NCBI GenBank assembly: GCA_945870655.1
Contig: CAMBSX010000003.1
Span: forward strand, 1-45,958
DNA length: 45,958 nt
Source of the DNA: Chthoniobacter flavus
GTDB taxonomy: Bacteria > Verrucomicrobiota > Verrucomicrobiia > Chthoniobacterales > JACTMZ01
Direction of reading: 5' to 3'
Shown here: positions 37,901-45,958 of the stretch, piece by piece
How the letters are laid out: each line of letters starts with the position of its first letter
Numbering within the stretch: the first letter of the stretch is position 1
Notes under the pieces: generated by a model
Told to the model about the DNA's origin: nothing
The model's input: only the letters and a program-made list of their open reading frames with translations
Database searches by the model: none
Position numbers and translations under genes: made by a program

Positions 37901-40483
37901 GCCCGCGAGCACAACTTGAAGAACATTTCCCTCGAAATTCCCCGCGATGAATTCGTGGTCGTGACCGGCCTGAGTGGTTCGGGGAAATCTTCCCTCGCCT
38001 TCGACATCCTCTTTGCCGAGGGGCAACGCCGCTTCCTCGACTGCATGTCGACCTACGCCCGCCAGTTCGTCGAGCAAATGGAAAAACCGGACGTCGATCA
38101 TATCGAGGGACTCCCCCCGGCTGTGGCCATCGAGCAACGTATCTCGCGCGGAGGCGGCAAATCCACCGTCGCCACCATCACCGAGGTCTACCACTTCCTC
38201 CGTTTGCTCTACGCCAAGCTTGGCACTCAATATTGCCCCACCTGCCAGGTCCCCGTCGCCACCACCACTCTCGCCGAGGTGGCCGACAAAGTCTGTGCCG
38301 CCTCGCAAACTGAACCGGTCCAGGTCTTCGCCCCGCTGGTCAAATCGCGCAAAGGTTACCACAAGGAAGTGGCCGAATGGGCCGTACGGCACGGCTTTTA
38401 CACGCTGCTGGTCGACGGGAAGTTGGTCAAAGCAGACAAATTCCCCGAACTCTCCCGTTACCGCGAACACTCGATCGATGTCCTCGTCGGACAAATCAGC
38501 AAAGCCTCCGAAGAAGACGCCGTCGCCTTGGCCCGCCGCGCCCTCGAAATCGGCAAAAACACCGCGCGCCTGGTCCGCGGGAAGGAAAGCGAATTGCTCA
38601 GCACCGAAATGGCCTGCCCGTCGTGCGCCCGCGCCTTCGAACCGCTCGACCCGCGCATGTTCTCCTTTAACTCCCCCCACGGTTGGTGCGAGACCTGCCG
38701 CGGGTTCGGACTAGTTTATGACAGCGCGGTCAAGACGGACCAAGCCCGCACCCAACTTGAAGCCGACCTGCAGGAGGAACAGGCCCGGGAGGAAGCAGAC
38801 AAAGATGTCGCCCGCCCCTGTCCGGAGTGTCAAGGGCTGCGCCTTAACACCGAAGCCCGCAACGTCCGCGTCCACCACCGTCCCATCGCCGACTTTACCC
38901 GCGCCAGCGCCCGCGACGCGGCCCAGTTGCTCGACACTCTTGTTTTCAACAACCACGACGGAACCCTTGCCGCCGACATCCTCCCCGAAATCCGGCAGCG
39001 CCTCGGCTTCATGCAACGGGTCGGCCTCGACTACCTCACCCTCGACCGACCCGCCACCACCCTTTCCGGCGGAGAAGCCCAGCGCATCCGCCTCGCTGCC
39101 CAGCTCGGCTCGAACCTCCGCGGCGTCCTCTACGTTCTCGACGAGCCGACCATCGGACTCCACGAACGCGACAACCGCAGCCTGCTCGAGGCCCTCGAGG
39201 AACTGGTCAAACAAGGCAATTCATTGCTCGTGGTCGAACACGATGAGGAGACCATGCGCCGCGCCACCCGGATCATCGACCTCGGGCCGGGCGCCGGGCG
39301 CCGGGGCGGCGAAGTGATCGCGTCCGGGACCTTGGAGGAAATCCGCGCCTCGAAAAATTCTGTGACCGGACAATTCCTGGCCAACCCGCCCCGGCGTCCG
39401 TCGCGCGGCAGCCGCCGTCCGCTCAAGGACAAGGACCTGGCTTGGCTCGAGCTGAAAGGAGCCTGCCTGCACAACTTGCAGAATATCGACGTCCGGATTC
39501 CGCTCGGACGCCTCACCGTGGCCTGCGGGATCTCCGGCTCGGGCAAATCGTCGCTCCTCCGTGGCACGCTCGTCCCGGCCTTGAAAGACGCGATGACCCG
39601 CCGCGGACGCAAACCTTCCCGCAAGGCTGCCCCGCCCCCTTATGACAAATTGCTCGGGGCCGAACGCATCGCCGGCGTCCACATGGTCGACCAATCCCCC
39701 ATTGGCAAAACCTCCCGGTCCACCCCCGCGACCTATATTAAAGTCTTCGACGAAATCCGCCAACTCTTCGCCGGACTGCCCGCCTCCCGCATGCGCGGCT
39801 ACACCGCCAGTAGGTTTTCCTTCAACACCGACGGCGGACGCTGCGAGACCTGCCTCGGCCAAGGCGCGATCAAACTCGAAATGAGTTTCCTCCCCTCCAG
39901 TTGGCTCCCTTGCAGCGAGTGCAATGGCAGCCGCTACAACCACCAGACCCTCGATATCACCTACAACGGCAAGACCATCGCCGATGTCATGGGCATGACC
40001 GCGGCCGAGGCCGCCGAATTTTTCGACGCCCATCCGAAAATCCGCCACGCCCTCCGCCTGCTCGTCGAAACCGGTCTCGGCTACCTCACCCTCGGGCAAC
40101 CCAGCCCCACCCTCTCCGGAGGCGAAGCCCAACGGATCAAACTGGTCACCGAACTCTCCCGCACCGGGGCGACCAAAGGCCGCCGCCTGCGCGAGGACCA
40201 ACGCGGCAATTTCTATCTCCTCGAAGAACCGACCATCGGGCTCCACATGGCCGACGTCGAACAACTCATCGGCATCCTCCACCGCCTGACCGACGAGGGC
40301 CACACCGTCGTGGTCATCGAACACAATCTCAGCGTCATCGCCGAAGCGGACTACGTGATCGAAATCGGACCCGAAGCCGGCGCCCAAGGCGGACAACTCG
40401 TCGCCGCCGGTCCGCCCGAGGAGGTCGCCCAAGTCCAAGGTAGCCCCACCGCCCCCTTCCTCAAACCCCTCCTGAACTTGTAG
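34976..40483 (+). CDS. uvrA: Tandem (double-length) excinuclease ABC subunit A
   Basis: 1835-1836 aa with four Walker A motifs ([36 protein letters not shown]) and four LSGGE signatures; Zn CxxC pairs in each half. Confidence 0.96.
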   Translation: MSNRQRPATNPQTLRIRGARQNNLRGIDLDLPRGLLHVITGPSGSGKSSLAFDTIYAEGQRRYIETFSPYTRQFFDRMDKPRVDSIEGIPPAIAIEQSNSVKTTRSTVGTITEINDYIKLLFPRLAAAACPKCHEPIRPETARSIVREAARRFAGQTLLVTFPVGTGDAEKHSPSQFFEFLRQQGYLRVWLGKKTLRVDETPPGTLPAVVHVIQDRLAASDETRLTEAIETALRLGKGRILLVDTENNESHPFSSGWHCAWCDLDVRPPTPGLFSFNHPLGACPECRGFGRVIGLDWQRVIPDRSRTLSEGVVRAFQSGMSQECQADLLRHARRHDIDLHCPFEDLPQADQDWIIHGERQPGEALHEVWDNGRWYGVQGYFDWLETKTYKMHVRVLLSRYRSYNECPKCHGGRFQPETLNYRLAGADDKALTLPEMARRPISRLRAFLAGVKIPEGDHTTQLLLNQVTSRLSYLEEVGLGYLTLDRPTRTLSGGEVQRVNLTTCLGASLVNTLFVMDEPSVGLHPRDLGQLLRIMRRLRDNGNTLLVVEHEEAVIRAADWLTDIGPGRGETGGQLMFSGPPAQIAAQKDSLTADYLLGRRSIPVPAKRRKTKKFLKLRGASLHNIDKLDADFPLGVFTCVTGVSGSGKSTLVHGLLHRNLLRERGEPVEEDAGTIRKLTGIEHVGEVVMVDQSPPGKSSRSTPVVYLGAWDHIRDLFAQTPAAKGAGLGPSTFSFNSNSGRCERCAGLGYERIEMQFLSDVSLTCTSCGGKRFQPHVLRVHLDGQSVHDVLEMTVTQAITFFKDFPKHQKITVPLQTLEDVGLGYLRLGQPTSFLSGGESQRLKLAARLADTEAEASLLLFDEPTTGLHFDDIARLLGVFHRLVEAGHTLIVIEHNVEVIKSADHVIDIGPEAGAEGGKIVAAGTPEEVAQNKDSRSAPFLQAALEEQRHEATLLAAEPVGLPVTTDHNRIRITGAREHNLKNISLEIPRDEFVVVTGLSGSGKSSLAFDILFAEGQRRFLDCMSTYARQFVEQMEKPDVDHIEGLPPAVAIEQRISRGGGKSTVATITEVYHFLRLLYAKLGTQYCPTCQVPVATTTLAEVADKVCAASQTEPVQVFAPLVKSRKGYHKEVAEWAVRHGFYTLLVDGKLVKADKFPELSRYREHSIDVLVGQISKASEEDAVALARRALEIGKNTARLVRGKESELLSTEMACPSCARAFEPLDPRMFSFNSPHGWCETCRGFGLVYDSAVKTDQARTQLEADLQEEQAREEADKDVARPCPECQGLRLNTEARNVRVHHRPIADFTRASARDAAQLLDTLVFNNHDGTLAADILPEIRQRLGFMQRVGLDYLTLDRPATTLSGGEAQRIRLAAQLGSNLRGVLYVLDEPTIGLHERDNRSLLEALEELVKQGNSLLVVEHDEETMRRATRIIDLGPGAGRRGGEVIASGTLEEIRASKNSVTGQFLANPPRRPSRGSRRPLKDKDLAWLELKGACLHNLQNIDVRIPLGRLTVACGISGSGKSSLLRGTLVPALKDAMTRRGRKPSRKAAPPPYDKLLGAERIAGVHMVDQSPIGKTSRSTPATYIKVFDEIRQLFAGLPASRMRGYTASRFSFNTDGGRCETCLGQGAIKLEMSFLPSSWLPCSECNGSRYNHQTLDITYNGKTIADVMGMTAAEAAEFFDAHPKIRHALRLLVETGLGYLTLGQPSPTLSGGEAQRIKLVTELSRTGATKGRRLREDQRGNFYLLEEPTIGLHMADVEQLIGILHRLTDEGHTVVVIEHNLSVIAEADYVIEIGPEAGAQGGQLVAAGPPEEVAQVQGSPTAPFLKPLLNL

Positions 40484-40501
40484 CGGCGGTCCCCGACCGC
40501 C
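40484..40501. repeat. REP-like hairpin after uvrA
   Basis: TAGC-GGCGGTC-CCC-GACCGCC immediately 3' of the uvrA stop. Confidence 0.65.
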
Positions 40502-40585
40502 CCCCCGTCTTCCTTCCCACCGTTGCCTTTTGTTCAAAACCTCCCCGCCCTTGCCCGCGCCGCGCATGCCGCTTAAACCCTTTCC

Positions 40586-41896
40586 GTGCTGAATTATATC
40601 TGGCTCGCTCTCGTCCTCGGTGCCGTTCTCCTCGGCGGGCTGACCGGACAACTCCCCGCCGTGACCGAGGCCGCCTTCGAGTCGGCCAAAACCGCGGTCA
40701 TGACCATCGCCCTGCCGCTCGCCGGCGTCATGGCCCTCTGGCTCGGCATCATGCGCCTCGCCGACAAATCCGGACTCATGCATGCCTTGGCTCGCGCCCT
40801 GCGGCCGCTCATGACCCGCCTTTTCCCCGAAGTCCCCTCCGACCATCCTGCCATGGGATCGATGATCATGAACATGTCGGCCAACATGCTCGGCTTGGCC
40901 AATGCCGCCACCCCCCTCGGACTCCGGGCCATGCAGGACTTGGAAAAACTCAACCCGCGTCCCGGCACCGCAACCAACGCGATGTGCACCTTCCTCGCGC
41001 TTAACACCAGCTCCGTCCAACTCATCCCGGCCAGCGCCGTCGCCATCCTGGCCGCCGCCGGCTCGGTCCAACCCACCGCCATCATCGGCACCGCGCTCGT
41101 CGCCACTCTCTGCTCGACCGTCGCCGGTCTCGTTGCGGTCAAGACCCTGGAAAAACTTCCCTTCTACCAACTTCCCCCGGTTACGGCTGCGGACGAAGCA
41201 GCAAAAAAGACCGAGGAAGCCGCCGCGCCCGAACCAGTCACCGCCGCGCCGCCAACCCCCCTCGTCCTGTGGTCGCGCCTTGTTCTCGCCGCCTTCGGCG
41301 TCTTCTTCCTTTTCCTCCTCTGGCGCACCGCCGGTGAAGGCTATGACGGCGACCGCGGTTGGTTCGCGTCTTATGTCACCGCCGTTTCCCTCCTCGCCAT
41401 TCCCTTTTTGCTCTCGTTCTTCCCCCTCTATGCCGTCCTCCGCCGGGTTCCGGTCTACGAAGAATTCGTCGAGGGCGCCAAGGAAGGCATGCAAGTCGCC
41501 CTGCGCATCATCCCGTTTCTCGTCGCCATCCTCGTGGCCATCGGCATGTTCCGCGGCGCTGGTGGCATCGACTTGATCAGCCGCGCGCTCGATCCGTTTT
41601 TCCAAGTTGTCGGCTTTCCCGCCGAACTCCTGCCCATGGCTCTCATGCGCCCGCTGAGCGGCAGCGGGAGTCTCGGCCTCTTTTCCGAACTCGTCGCCAC
41701 CCACGGCCCGGACAGCCTCCTCGCCCGCATGGCTGGCACCATTATGGGCAGCACGGAAACCACCTTCTACGTGCTGGCCGTCTATTTCGGCTCCGTCGCC
41801 ATCCGCCGCACCCGCCACGCCGTCCCTGCCGGCCTGATCGCCGACTTCACCGGTATAGCCGCCTCGGTCGCCATCTGCCGCCTCGTCTTCGCCTGA
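40586..41896 (+). CDS. SpmA-SpmB fusion (nucleoside recognition/Gate domain membrane protein)
   Basis: SpmA half (MNMSANMLGLANAATPLGLRAMQDLEKLNP...ATNAMCTFLALNTSSVQLIP) and SpmB half (YEEFVEGAKEGMQVALRIIPFLVAILVAIGMFRGAGG...RPLSGSGSLGLFSELVATHGPDS...GSTETTFYVLAVYFG). Confidence 0.93.
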   Translation: MLNYIWLALVLGAVLLGGLTGQLPAVTEAAFESAKTAVMTIALPLAGVMALWLGIMRLADKSGLMHALARALRPLMTRLFPEVPSDHPAMGSMIMNMSANMLGLANAATPLGLRAMQDLEKLNPRPGTATNAMCTFLALNTSSVQLIPASAVAILAAAGSVQPTAIIGTALVATLCSTVAGLVAVKTLEKLPFYQLPPVTAADEAAKKTEEAAAPEPVTAAPPTPLVLWSRLVLAAFGVFFLFLLWRTAGEGYDGDRGWFASYVTAVSLLAIPFLLSFFPLYAVLRRVPVYEEFVEGAKEGMQVALRIIPFLVAILVAIGMFRGAGGIDLISRALDPFFQVVGFPAELLPMALMRPLSGSGSLGLFSELVATHGPDSLLARMAGTIMGSTETTFYVLAVYFGSVAIRRTRHAVPAGLIADFTGIAASVAICRLVFA

Positions 41897-41933
41897 AACC
41901 TGTGGTGCCGGCACTGCCGATGAAGACCAAATC

Positions 41934-41958
41934 CATCGGCTGGAAGCCGATGCCACTT
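41934..41958. repeat. REP-like hairpin, same family as 20622-20646
   Basis: CATCGGC-tggaa-GCCGATG-CCACTT; shares the 13-mer GCCGATGCCACTT with 20634-20646. Confidence 0.75.
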
Positions 41959-41961
41959 GAA

Positions 41962-42303
41962 ATGGAAAGCTATCCCCAGCCCGAGCCCCGCTACCTCTGC
42001 CAACGCTGCGGCCACTGTTGCCGCTGGCCCGGCTTTGTCCGCCTCGACGACAACGAAATCAACGCCATCGCCGCCTTCCTCCACCTCACCCCCGCCGAAT
42101 TCATCGCGCAACACACCGAACTCCGCCCCAGCCGCTCGGGTCTCATGCTGCAATCCAACCCGGACGGATCCTGCATCTTCCTCCAGGGCGTCAACACCTG
42201 CACCATCCAGCCGGTCAAACCCCAGCAATGCCGCGACTTCCCCAACAAATGGCGCTTCGACGGGTGGCGGGAAAAGTGCGAAGCCCTCGAGGTGATGTCT
42301 TGA
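41962..42303 (+). CDS. YkgJ-family cysteine cluster protein
   Basis: YLCQRCGHCCRWPGFVRLDDNEINAIA...GSCIFLQGVNTCTIQPVKPQQCRDFPNKWRF. Start placed after the REP hairpin. Confidence 0.88.
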   Translation: MESYPQPEPRYLCQRCGHCCRWPGFVRLDDNEINAIAAFLHLTPAEFIAQHTELRPSRSGLMLQSNPDGSCIFLQGVNTCTIQPVKPQQCRDFPNKWRFDGWREKCEALEVMS

Positions 42304-42330
42304 CATCAAGTTAATGTGATGTTTGATGTC
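42294..42330 (+). promoter_or_regulatory. Putative vapBC promoter/operator palindromes
   Basis: GATGTC-tt-GACATC (42294-42307) and GACATCAA (42302-42309)...TTGATGTC (42323-42330); embedded TTGACA-N16-TTTGAT promoter-like elements. Confidence 0.55.
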
Positions 42331-42334
42331 TAAA

Positions 42335-42595
42335 ATGAGAACAACGCTTACCCTAGACCCGGATATCGCCCAGCACCTCCGGCAGGAACTAGCCTCGGGA
42401 AAGAAGTCCTTCAAAGAGGTGGTGAACGAGCGCCTTCGGCTGGGCTTCGGACTGAAAAAAGCCAAGCAGCGCACACCCTTTCGCGTCAAAGCGCACTCCT
42501 CAGCCTATCAACCCGGCATCGACCCCGCCAAATTCAACCAACTGGTGGATGACCTTGAGGTCGAGGAATTCATCCGAAAATCCCAATCGCGGTGA
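42335..42595 (+). CDS. vapB: VapB-like antitoxin
   Basis: MRTTLTLDPDIAQHLRQELASGKKSFKEVVNERLRLGF: ribbon-helix-helix-like N-terminus; overlaps the PIN gene. Alternative ATG at 42326. Confidence 0.85.
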   Translation: MRTTLTLDPDIAQHLRQELASGKKSFKEVVNERLRLGFGLKKAKQRTPFRVKAHSSAYQPGIDPAKFNQLVDDLEVEEFIRKSQSR

Positions 42596-43020
42596 TTATT
42601 CCCGACATCAGTCTCCTGATTTACGCTCATAACAGGAGGGACCCTCACCACGAACCCGCCAAAGCTTGGTGGGAAGAGACCCTGAACGGGAACACCCCGG
42701 TTGGCCTTCCATGGGTCACGTCCTCAGGATTTATTCGCACCATGACCCATCGGAGGATTTTGACTGAACCACTTTCCCCCGATCGCGCTGCTGATCTCGT
42801 CCGCTCGTGGTTGGATCAGCCTTCCGTCATCATTCTACAACCCGGGCCGAAATTCGCCGGCCTTTTCCTCGGTTATCTCGAAAAGCTCGGCACAGCCGGA
42901 AACCTCACCACAGACGCCCAACTCGCCGCGCTCGCGGTCGAAAGCCAAGCCGAACTGCACAGCAACGACACCGACTTTACCCGCTTCGAAGGCCTGCGCT
43001 GGCGCAACCCGCTGAAGTGA
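42592..43020 (+). CDS. vapC: PIN-domain toxin (VapC family)
   Basis: MIIPDISLLIYAHNRRDPHHEPAKAWWEETL...GNLTTDAQLAALAVESQAELHSNDTDFTRFEGLRWRNPL; conserved acidic residues; GTG start overlapping the antitoxin stop. Confidence 0.93.
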   Translation: MIIPDISLLIYAHNRRDPHHEPAKAWWEETLNGNTPVGLPWVTSSGFIRTMTHRRILTEPLSPDRAADLVRSWLDQPSVIILQPGPKFAGLFLGYLEKLGTAGNLTTDAQLAALAVESQAELHSNDTDFTRFEGLRWRNPLK

Positions 43021-43032
43021 TCGGACACCCCG

Positions 43033-45204
43033 CTACAACAACCGATCCCCACCCGCGCTCGCCGGCACGAACGCCTCGAACTTCCCCGCCAACTCGTCGA
43101 GCTTGGCGAGGTAGTAAGCCACATTCTCGTCGCGACCCCCGGCCTCCCACTCCCCGGCCAGCTTCGCGCTCTCGTAAGCTTTCACCGTCCTCTTCGTGCC
43201 GGTGATGTAATACGTGACCCGATCCCCCGCCTGCATCTTGCGGCCGCTCTTCAAAGCCAACTCAAAAGCCGCCGAGCGATTGCGCGAAGACGCGGCGATT
43301 TTCTTTTGATACGCCTCGAGCGAATCCTGCAACGCCTCGGTTTTGGCAAACATCGCCGGTTCCCACATTCTCTCCCGTAGTGCCTTGGCGAACTCCGCGT
43401 GCATCGCCGGAATCACTTCCGGTTTCCCCTCGAGTAACGACCGGACCGCACGCTCGATGAAAACGCGCTGGAATTTTTCCAGCCCGCGCGACTTCAAGGC
43501 CGCACCCTTGATCGACAACTTTCCGTCCTCCGCCAAAAGCGCGTAATTCTTCGCCTTGTAGCTGAACATCGCGGTGTAGCGCGCATCGAATTCCACCTCG
43601 ATCCCCTCCGGCAGGGTGGCAGCCAGTTCCCGGTAAAGCCCGTCCCATGTCGCGTCCTTCGGCGGGAGGAAATAAATGCCGTCCGTGTCGATCTCGACAA
43701 CATCCGCCCCGCGCTGACGCAGCCAATCGACCATCCCGCGCAGCAGTTCGCGCCCCTTGGCCGTAACGGCGGCCGCCGCTTCAAAATCGGCAAAGTTGCC
43801 CTGGGCAAATCCGAGATACCCGTAAAAGCTGTTGATCAGGATTTTGAAAGTTCCCTGCAACGCGTCGAGATGCGCTCTTTGTGCACCCGTGGCCGAACGC
43901 ATGGCGGACTTCGCTTCCAGCCGAAACTTCCGCAACCGTGCAAGCATGTCGCCGAAAACACCGAGCGTGTCCGACTCCGGAAAAATCCCGAAAGCCAACA
44001 TAACCGACGGATACAGCGACGCGATGTCGCAGTGCCACACGTCGCGCGCCACGCCGGTGAAGAAGATGTCCGTGTATCCGCCTTCAAACCGCTGCACTTC
44101 GGACAGAGCCGGCACCGATTGCCCCTGACGCAGGTATTCGCGCAGGAAAAGGCTGTTGATCTTGGTCGCATTCCCCCGGATGACCACATCTTGGTAGTTG
44201 TAAGGAAAGATGGTTGTTTGCGTGAACCAGGCCGGACTCAACGCCGCGGACAGTCCGCGCGTCTCACGCACATCCTGCAGCGCATATGTCTCGAACTTCT
44301 TCCGGTCTTGCCCATGAGCCTCGGTGATCACCCGAGGGCCGAACTCCACCCGGTTGTCCTCGGCCACGCCGAAATGCCGCGCCGCCGCTTTGAGTCCGAA
44401 GCTTTGCAGCTCCCGCGCCCCCACATCGTGGAATTGGACGAGAAACAGCGTGTCGACAATGTGCCGTCCATGAATCTCGAACTTCCGGTATTGGATGAGA
44501 CGCTCGGCAATCTGCAGACGCGAGGGATGCGAGCGCAGCGCGCTATCATCGCGGCCTAGGTCGAGCTTCACCTTCAACTTGCGGGCCCGCGTTTCGAGAT
44601 ACGGCAGGTCGAATTTGAAAATGTTGTGTCCCTCGATGACATCTGGATCCCGCTCCCGCACCAGCGCGACGAATTTGGAAAGCACCGATTTCTCCTGCGC
44701 TTCGTCTTCCGGGTCACCGACCACGAGGATTTCCTCCCACCCCGAACTGTCGCTCAAGGCAATGGCCAAGAGCGGATCTTTCAAGGCGTCCGACATCGCA
44801 CCGTCCGCTCCGGTGAAGGTTTCGATATCGACCTGCATGCGCCGCAACTCTTCGAAGGCCATGCCCTTGAAAAGGGTGCGCCCGCTGGCCAGCAAGTACT
44901 GGTGTGCCAAATCGTTGAGCGCGAAGAGTTCGCGTCTGTAGGTCGTCTTGGCCTTGGAGAACGCCGTCACATTGTCAAAAGACACGGCAAACTTGAATGC
45001 CCCGGCTCCCTGCAATTCCTGCAACTCCCCCGGCACCGGCTCCGTGGCCCAGGCAAAAGGCCGATAGATCACCTCCTCAACCACCGTCCTCTCTCCCTCC
45101 CGCCGGTAAACCTGCACCCGGTCCGGAGCGACAAACTCGACGGCGACGATACCCACGGTCGGATCCGCGCCAAAAAGCACAGAGTCATGCTCAATCCCAG
45201 TCAC
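43033..45204 (-). CDS. Family B DNA polymerase with 3'-5' exonuclease domain
   Basis: 723 aa; Exo I QVDIETF, Exo II GHNIFKFDLPYLETRA, Exo III YALQDVRETRGL; Pol A DIASLYPSVML, Pol B KILINSFYGYLG, Pol C EIDTDGIYF. GTG start. Confidence 0.92.
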   Translation of the reverse strand: MTGIEHDSVLFGADPTVGIVAVEFVAPDRVQVYRREGERTVVEEVIYRPFAWATEPVPGELQELQGAGAFKFAVSFDNVTAFSKAKTTYRRELFALNDLAHQYLLASGRTLFKGMAFEELRRMQVDIETFTGADGAMSDALKDPLLAIALSDSSGWEEILVVGDPEDEAQEKSVLSKFVALVRERDPDVIEGHNIFKFDLPYLETRARKLKVKLDLGRDDSALRSHPSRLQIAERLIQYRKFEIHGRHIVDTLFLVQFHDVGARELQSFGLKAAARHFGVAEDNRVEFGPRVITEAHGQDRKKFETYALQDVRETRGLSAALSPAWFTQTTIFPYNYQDVVIRGNATKINSLFLREYLRQGQSVPALSEVQRFEGGYTDIFFTGVARDVWHCDIASLYPSVMLAFGIFPESDTLGVFGDMLARLRKFRLEAKSAMRSATGAQRAHLDALQGTFKILINSFYGYLGFAQGNFADFEAAAAVTAKGRELLRGMVDWLRQRGADVVEIDTDGIYFLPPKDATWDGLYRELAATLPEGIEVEFDARYTAMFSYKAKNYALLAEDGKLSIKGAALKSRGLEKFQRVFIERAVRSLLEGKPEVIPAMHAEFAKALRERMWEPAMFAKTEALQDSLEAYQKKIAASSRNRSAAFELALKSGRKMQAGDRVTYYITGTKRTVKAYESAKLAGEWEAGGRDENVAYYLAKLDELAGKFEAFVPASAGGDRLL

Positions 45205-45227
45205 GACTCCACCTTACCCAAATCATG

Positions 45228-45250
45228 GAGCGGCGGTCCATGGCCGTCGC
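45228..45250. repeat. REP-like hairpin upstream of the polB-family gene
   Basis: GCGGCGG-tccatgg-CCGTCGC (one G:T pair); resembles the GCGGCGGTCC element at 40483-40492. Confidence 0.5.
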
Positions 45251-45389
45251 TGCCCTGCTTCCCCTGTCCCCCCAGTCCCAGCGAGACAACTGGCCAATCC
45301 CTTGCCAGACAACGCCTCCAGCCCGCCAGGTCATTACCTACACCACCAACGATCTATCCAGGCGGTAAAGCTTAGCCAACCCCCTCGGC

Positions 45390-45932
45390 CTACTCCGCTT
45401 TGGCCCTGTCCGCGACATACCTCGCCTGCGGAAGATGCAACCCCAGATGAAAAGCAAACATGCAGTTCCACTTGTGCGCATCGAAGTTTCCGAAAATCGG
45501 GTGCGGTGAGGTGCGCGTGCCCCGCAGCTGTTTCAAGTTCCGCACGGACACAATGTGGTTGGTCACAGAGTCGGCCAACAAACCGACCTGCGATTTATCC
45601 GCCGCCCCGGAAGGCATGACCCCCTTCTTCACGTCGATGGTGGCCGGACCGCTCAATACCTCGCCATTCGCCAACTGGACCACGCTGGCCGTGATGCTCC
45701 GGTTCACAATCGCGTTGTGTTCCAGAATCATGAAGAAAGACCACCGCCGCATGTCTTCATCGACTCCCCGCATGGGCGGGACCTCGACGCATAGCTGTCC
45801 ACCCTTCTCCGATAAGCCCTCGGCCAAACGCAAATATTGCCCGAGGAGGATTGTGCTTCGCTCCAACGCCTTTTCGCGACTGGTGAAAGTGAAAAGCGTC
45901 CGCACAGCCGCCTTGATCATGAGATTGCTCAT
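45390..45932 (-). CDS. DinB-like superfamily hypothetical protein
   Basis: MSNLMIKAAVRTLFTFTSREKALERSTILLGQYLRLAEGL...HPIFGNFDAHKWNCMFAFHLGLHLPQARYVA; DinB-like helical pattern with C-terminal FHxGLH. Confidence 0.55.
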   Translation of the reverse strand: MSNLMIKAAVRTLFTFTSREKALERSTILLGQYLRLAEGLSEKGGQLCVEVPPMRGVDEDMRRWSFFMILEHNAIVNRSITASVVQLANGEVLSGPATIDVKKGVMPSGAADKSQVGLLADSVTNHIVSVRNLKQLRGTRTSPHPIFGNFDAHKWNCMFAFHLGLHLPQARYVADRAKAE

Positions 45933-45958
45933 TGGCCTTCCGCCCAACGTCCGCGATG

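Noticed and set aside
39221-41956. 911-aa minus-strand ORF (and 36587-38680, 697 aa) antisense to uvrA/spmAB
   Set aside because: G/E/D-rich shadow translation of strongly supported plus-strand genes; no domain recognised.
1-45958. CRISPR array, tRNA/rRNA genes, transposases, integrases, prophage genes
   Set aside because: None recognised by eye; short divergent tRNAs or ncRNAs could still be missed without tRNAscan-SE/Infernal.

Overview
This ~46 kb, high-GC, gene-dense chromosomal window looks bacterial and most likely PVC/Verrucomicrobia-like. That placement is an inference from a double-length UvrA, a KKETVRI-LPP proline-rich protein and SpmA-SpmB/OprB-type content, and it was not tested. 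Most of the window is housekeeping: rpsO-pnp, a CorA-like transporter, a YciH/SUI1 factor, a class III aminotransferase (PatA/YgjG-like), a CorC/HlyC-type CBS protein, a zinc-ligand-free rpsN, trxA, menA-menC, priA, yjbQ, uvrC, an ExbB/TolQ-like protein, rdgB, leuS, an OprB-like porin, malQ, HU, tandem uvrA, an SpmA-SpmB fusion, a YkgJ-like protein, a vapBC-type TA pair and a family B DNA polymerase. The most system-like locus is a tightly packed four-gene minus-strand operon at 13377-16637: SrpA-like mini-catalase, NTF2/SnoaL-like protein, small uncharacterised alpha/beta protein, DyP-type peroxidase. A LuxR-type HTH-only ORF is encoded divergently. Other points of interest are the 1836-aa four-ATPase UvrA with an asymmetric UvrB-binding region, a tail-anchored Pro/Ala-rich protein next to thioredoxin, several families of REP-like intergenic hairpins, a decayed PIN-domain fragment, and a possibly leaderless palindrome-controlled vapBC. 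No tRNA, rRNA, CRISPR array, transposase or prophage was recognised.
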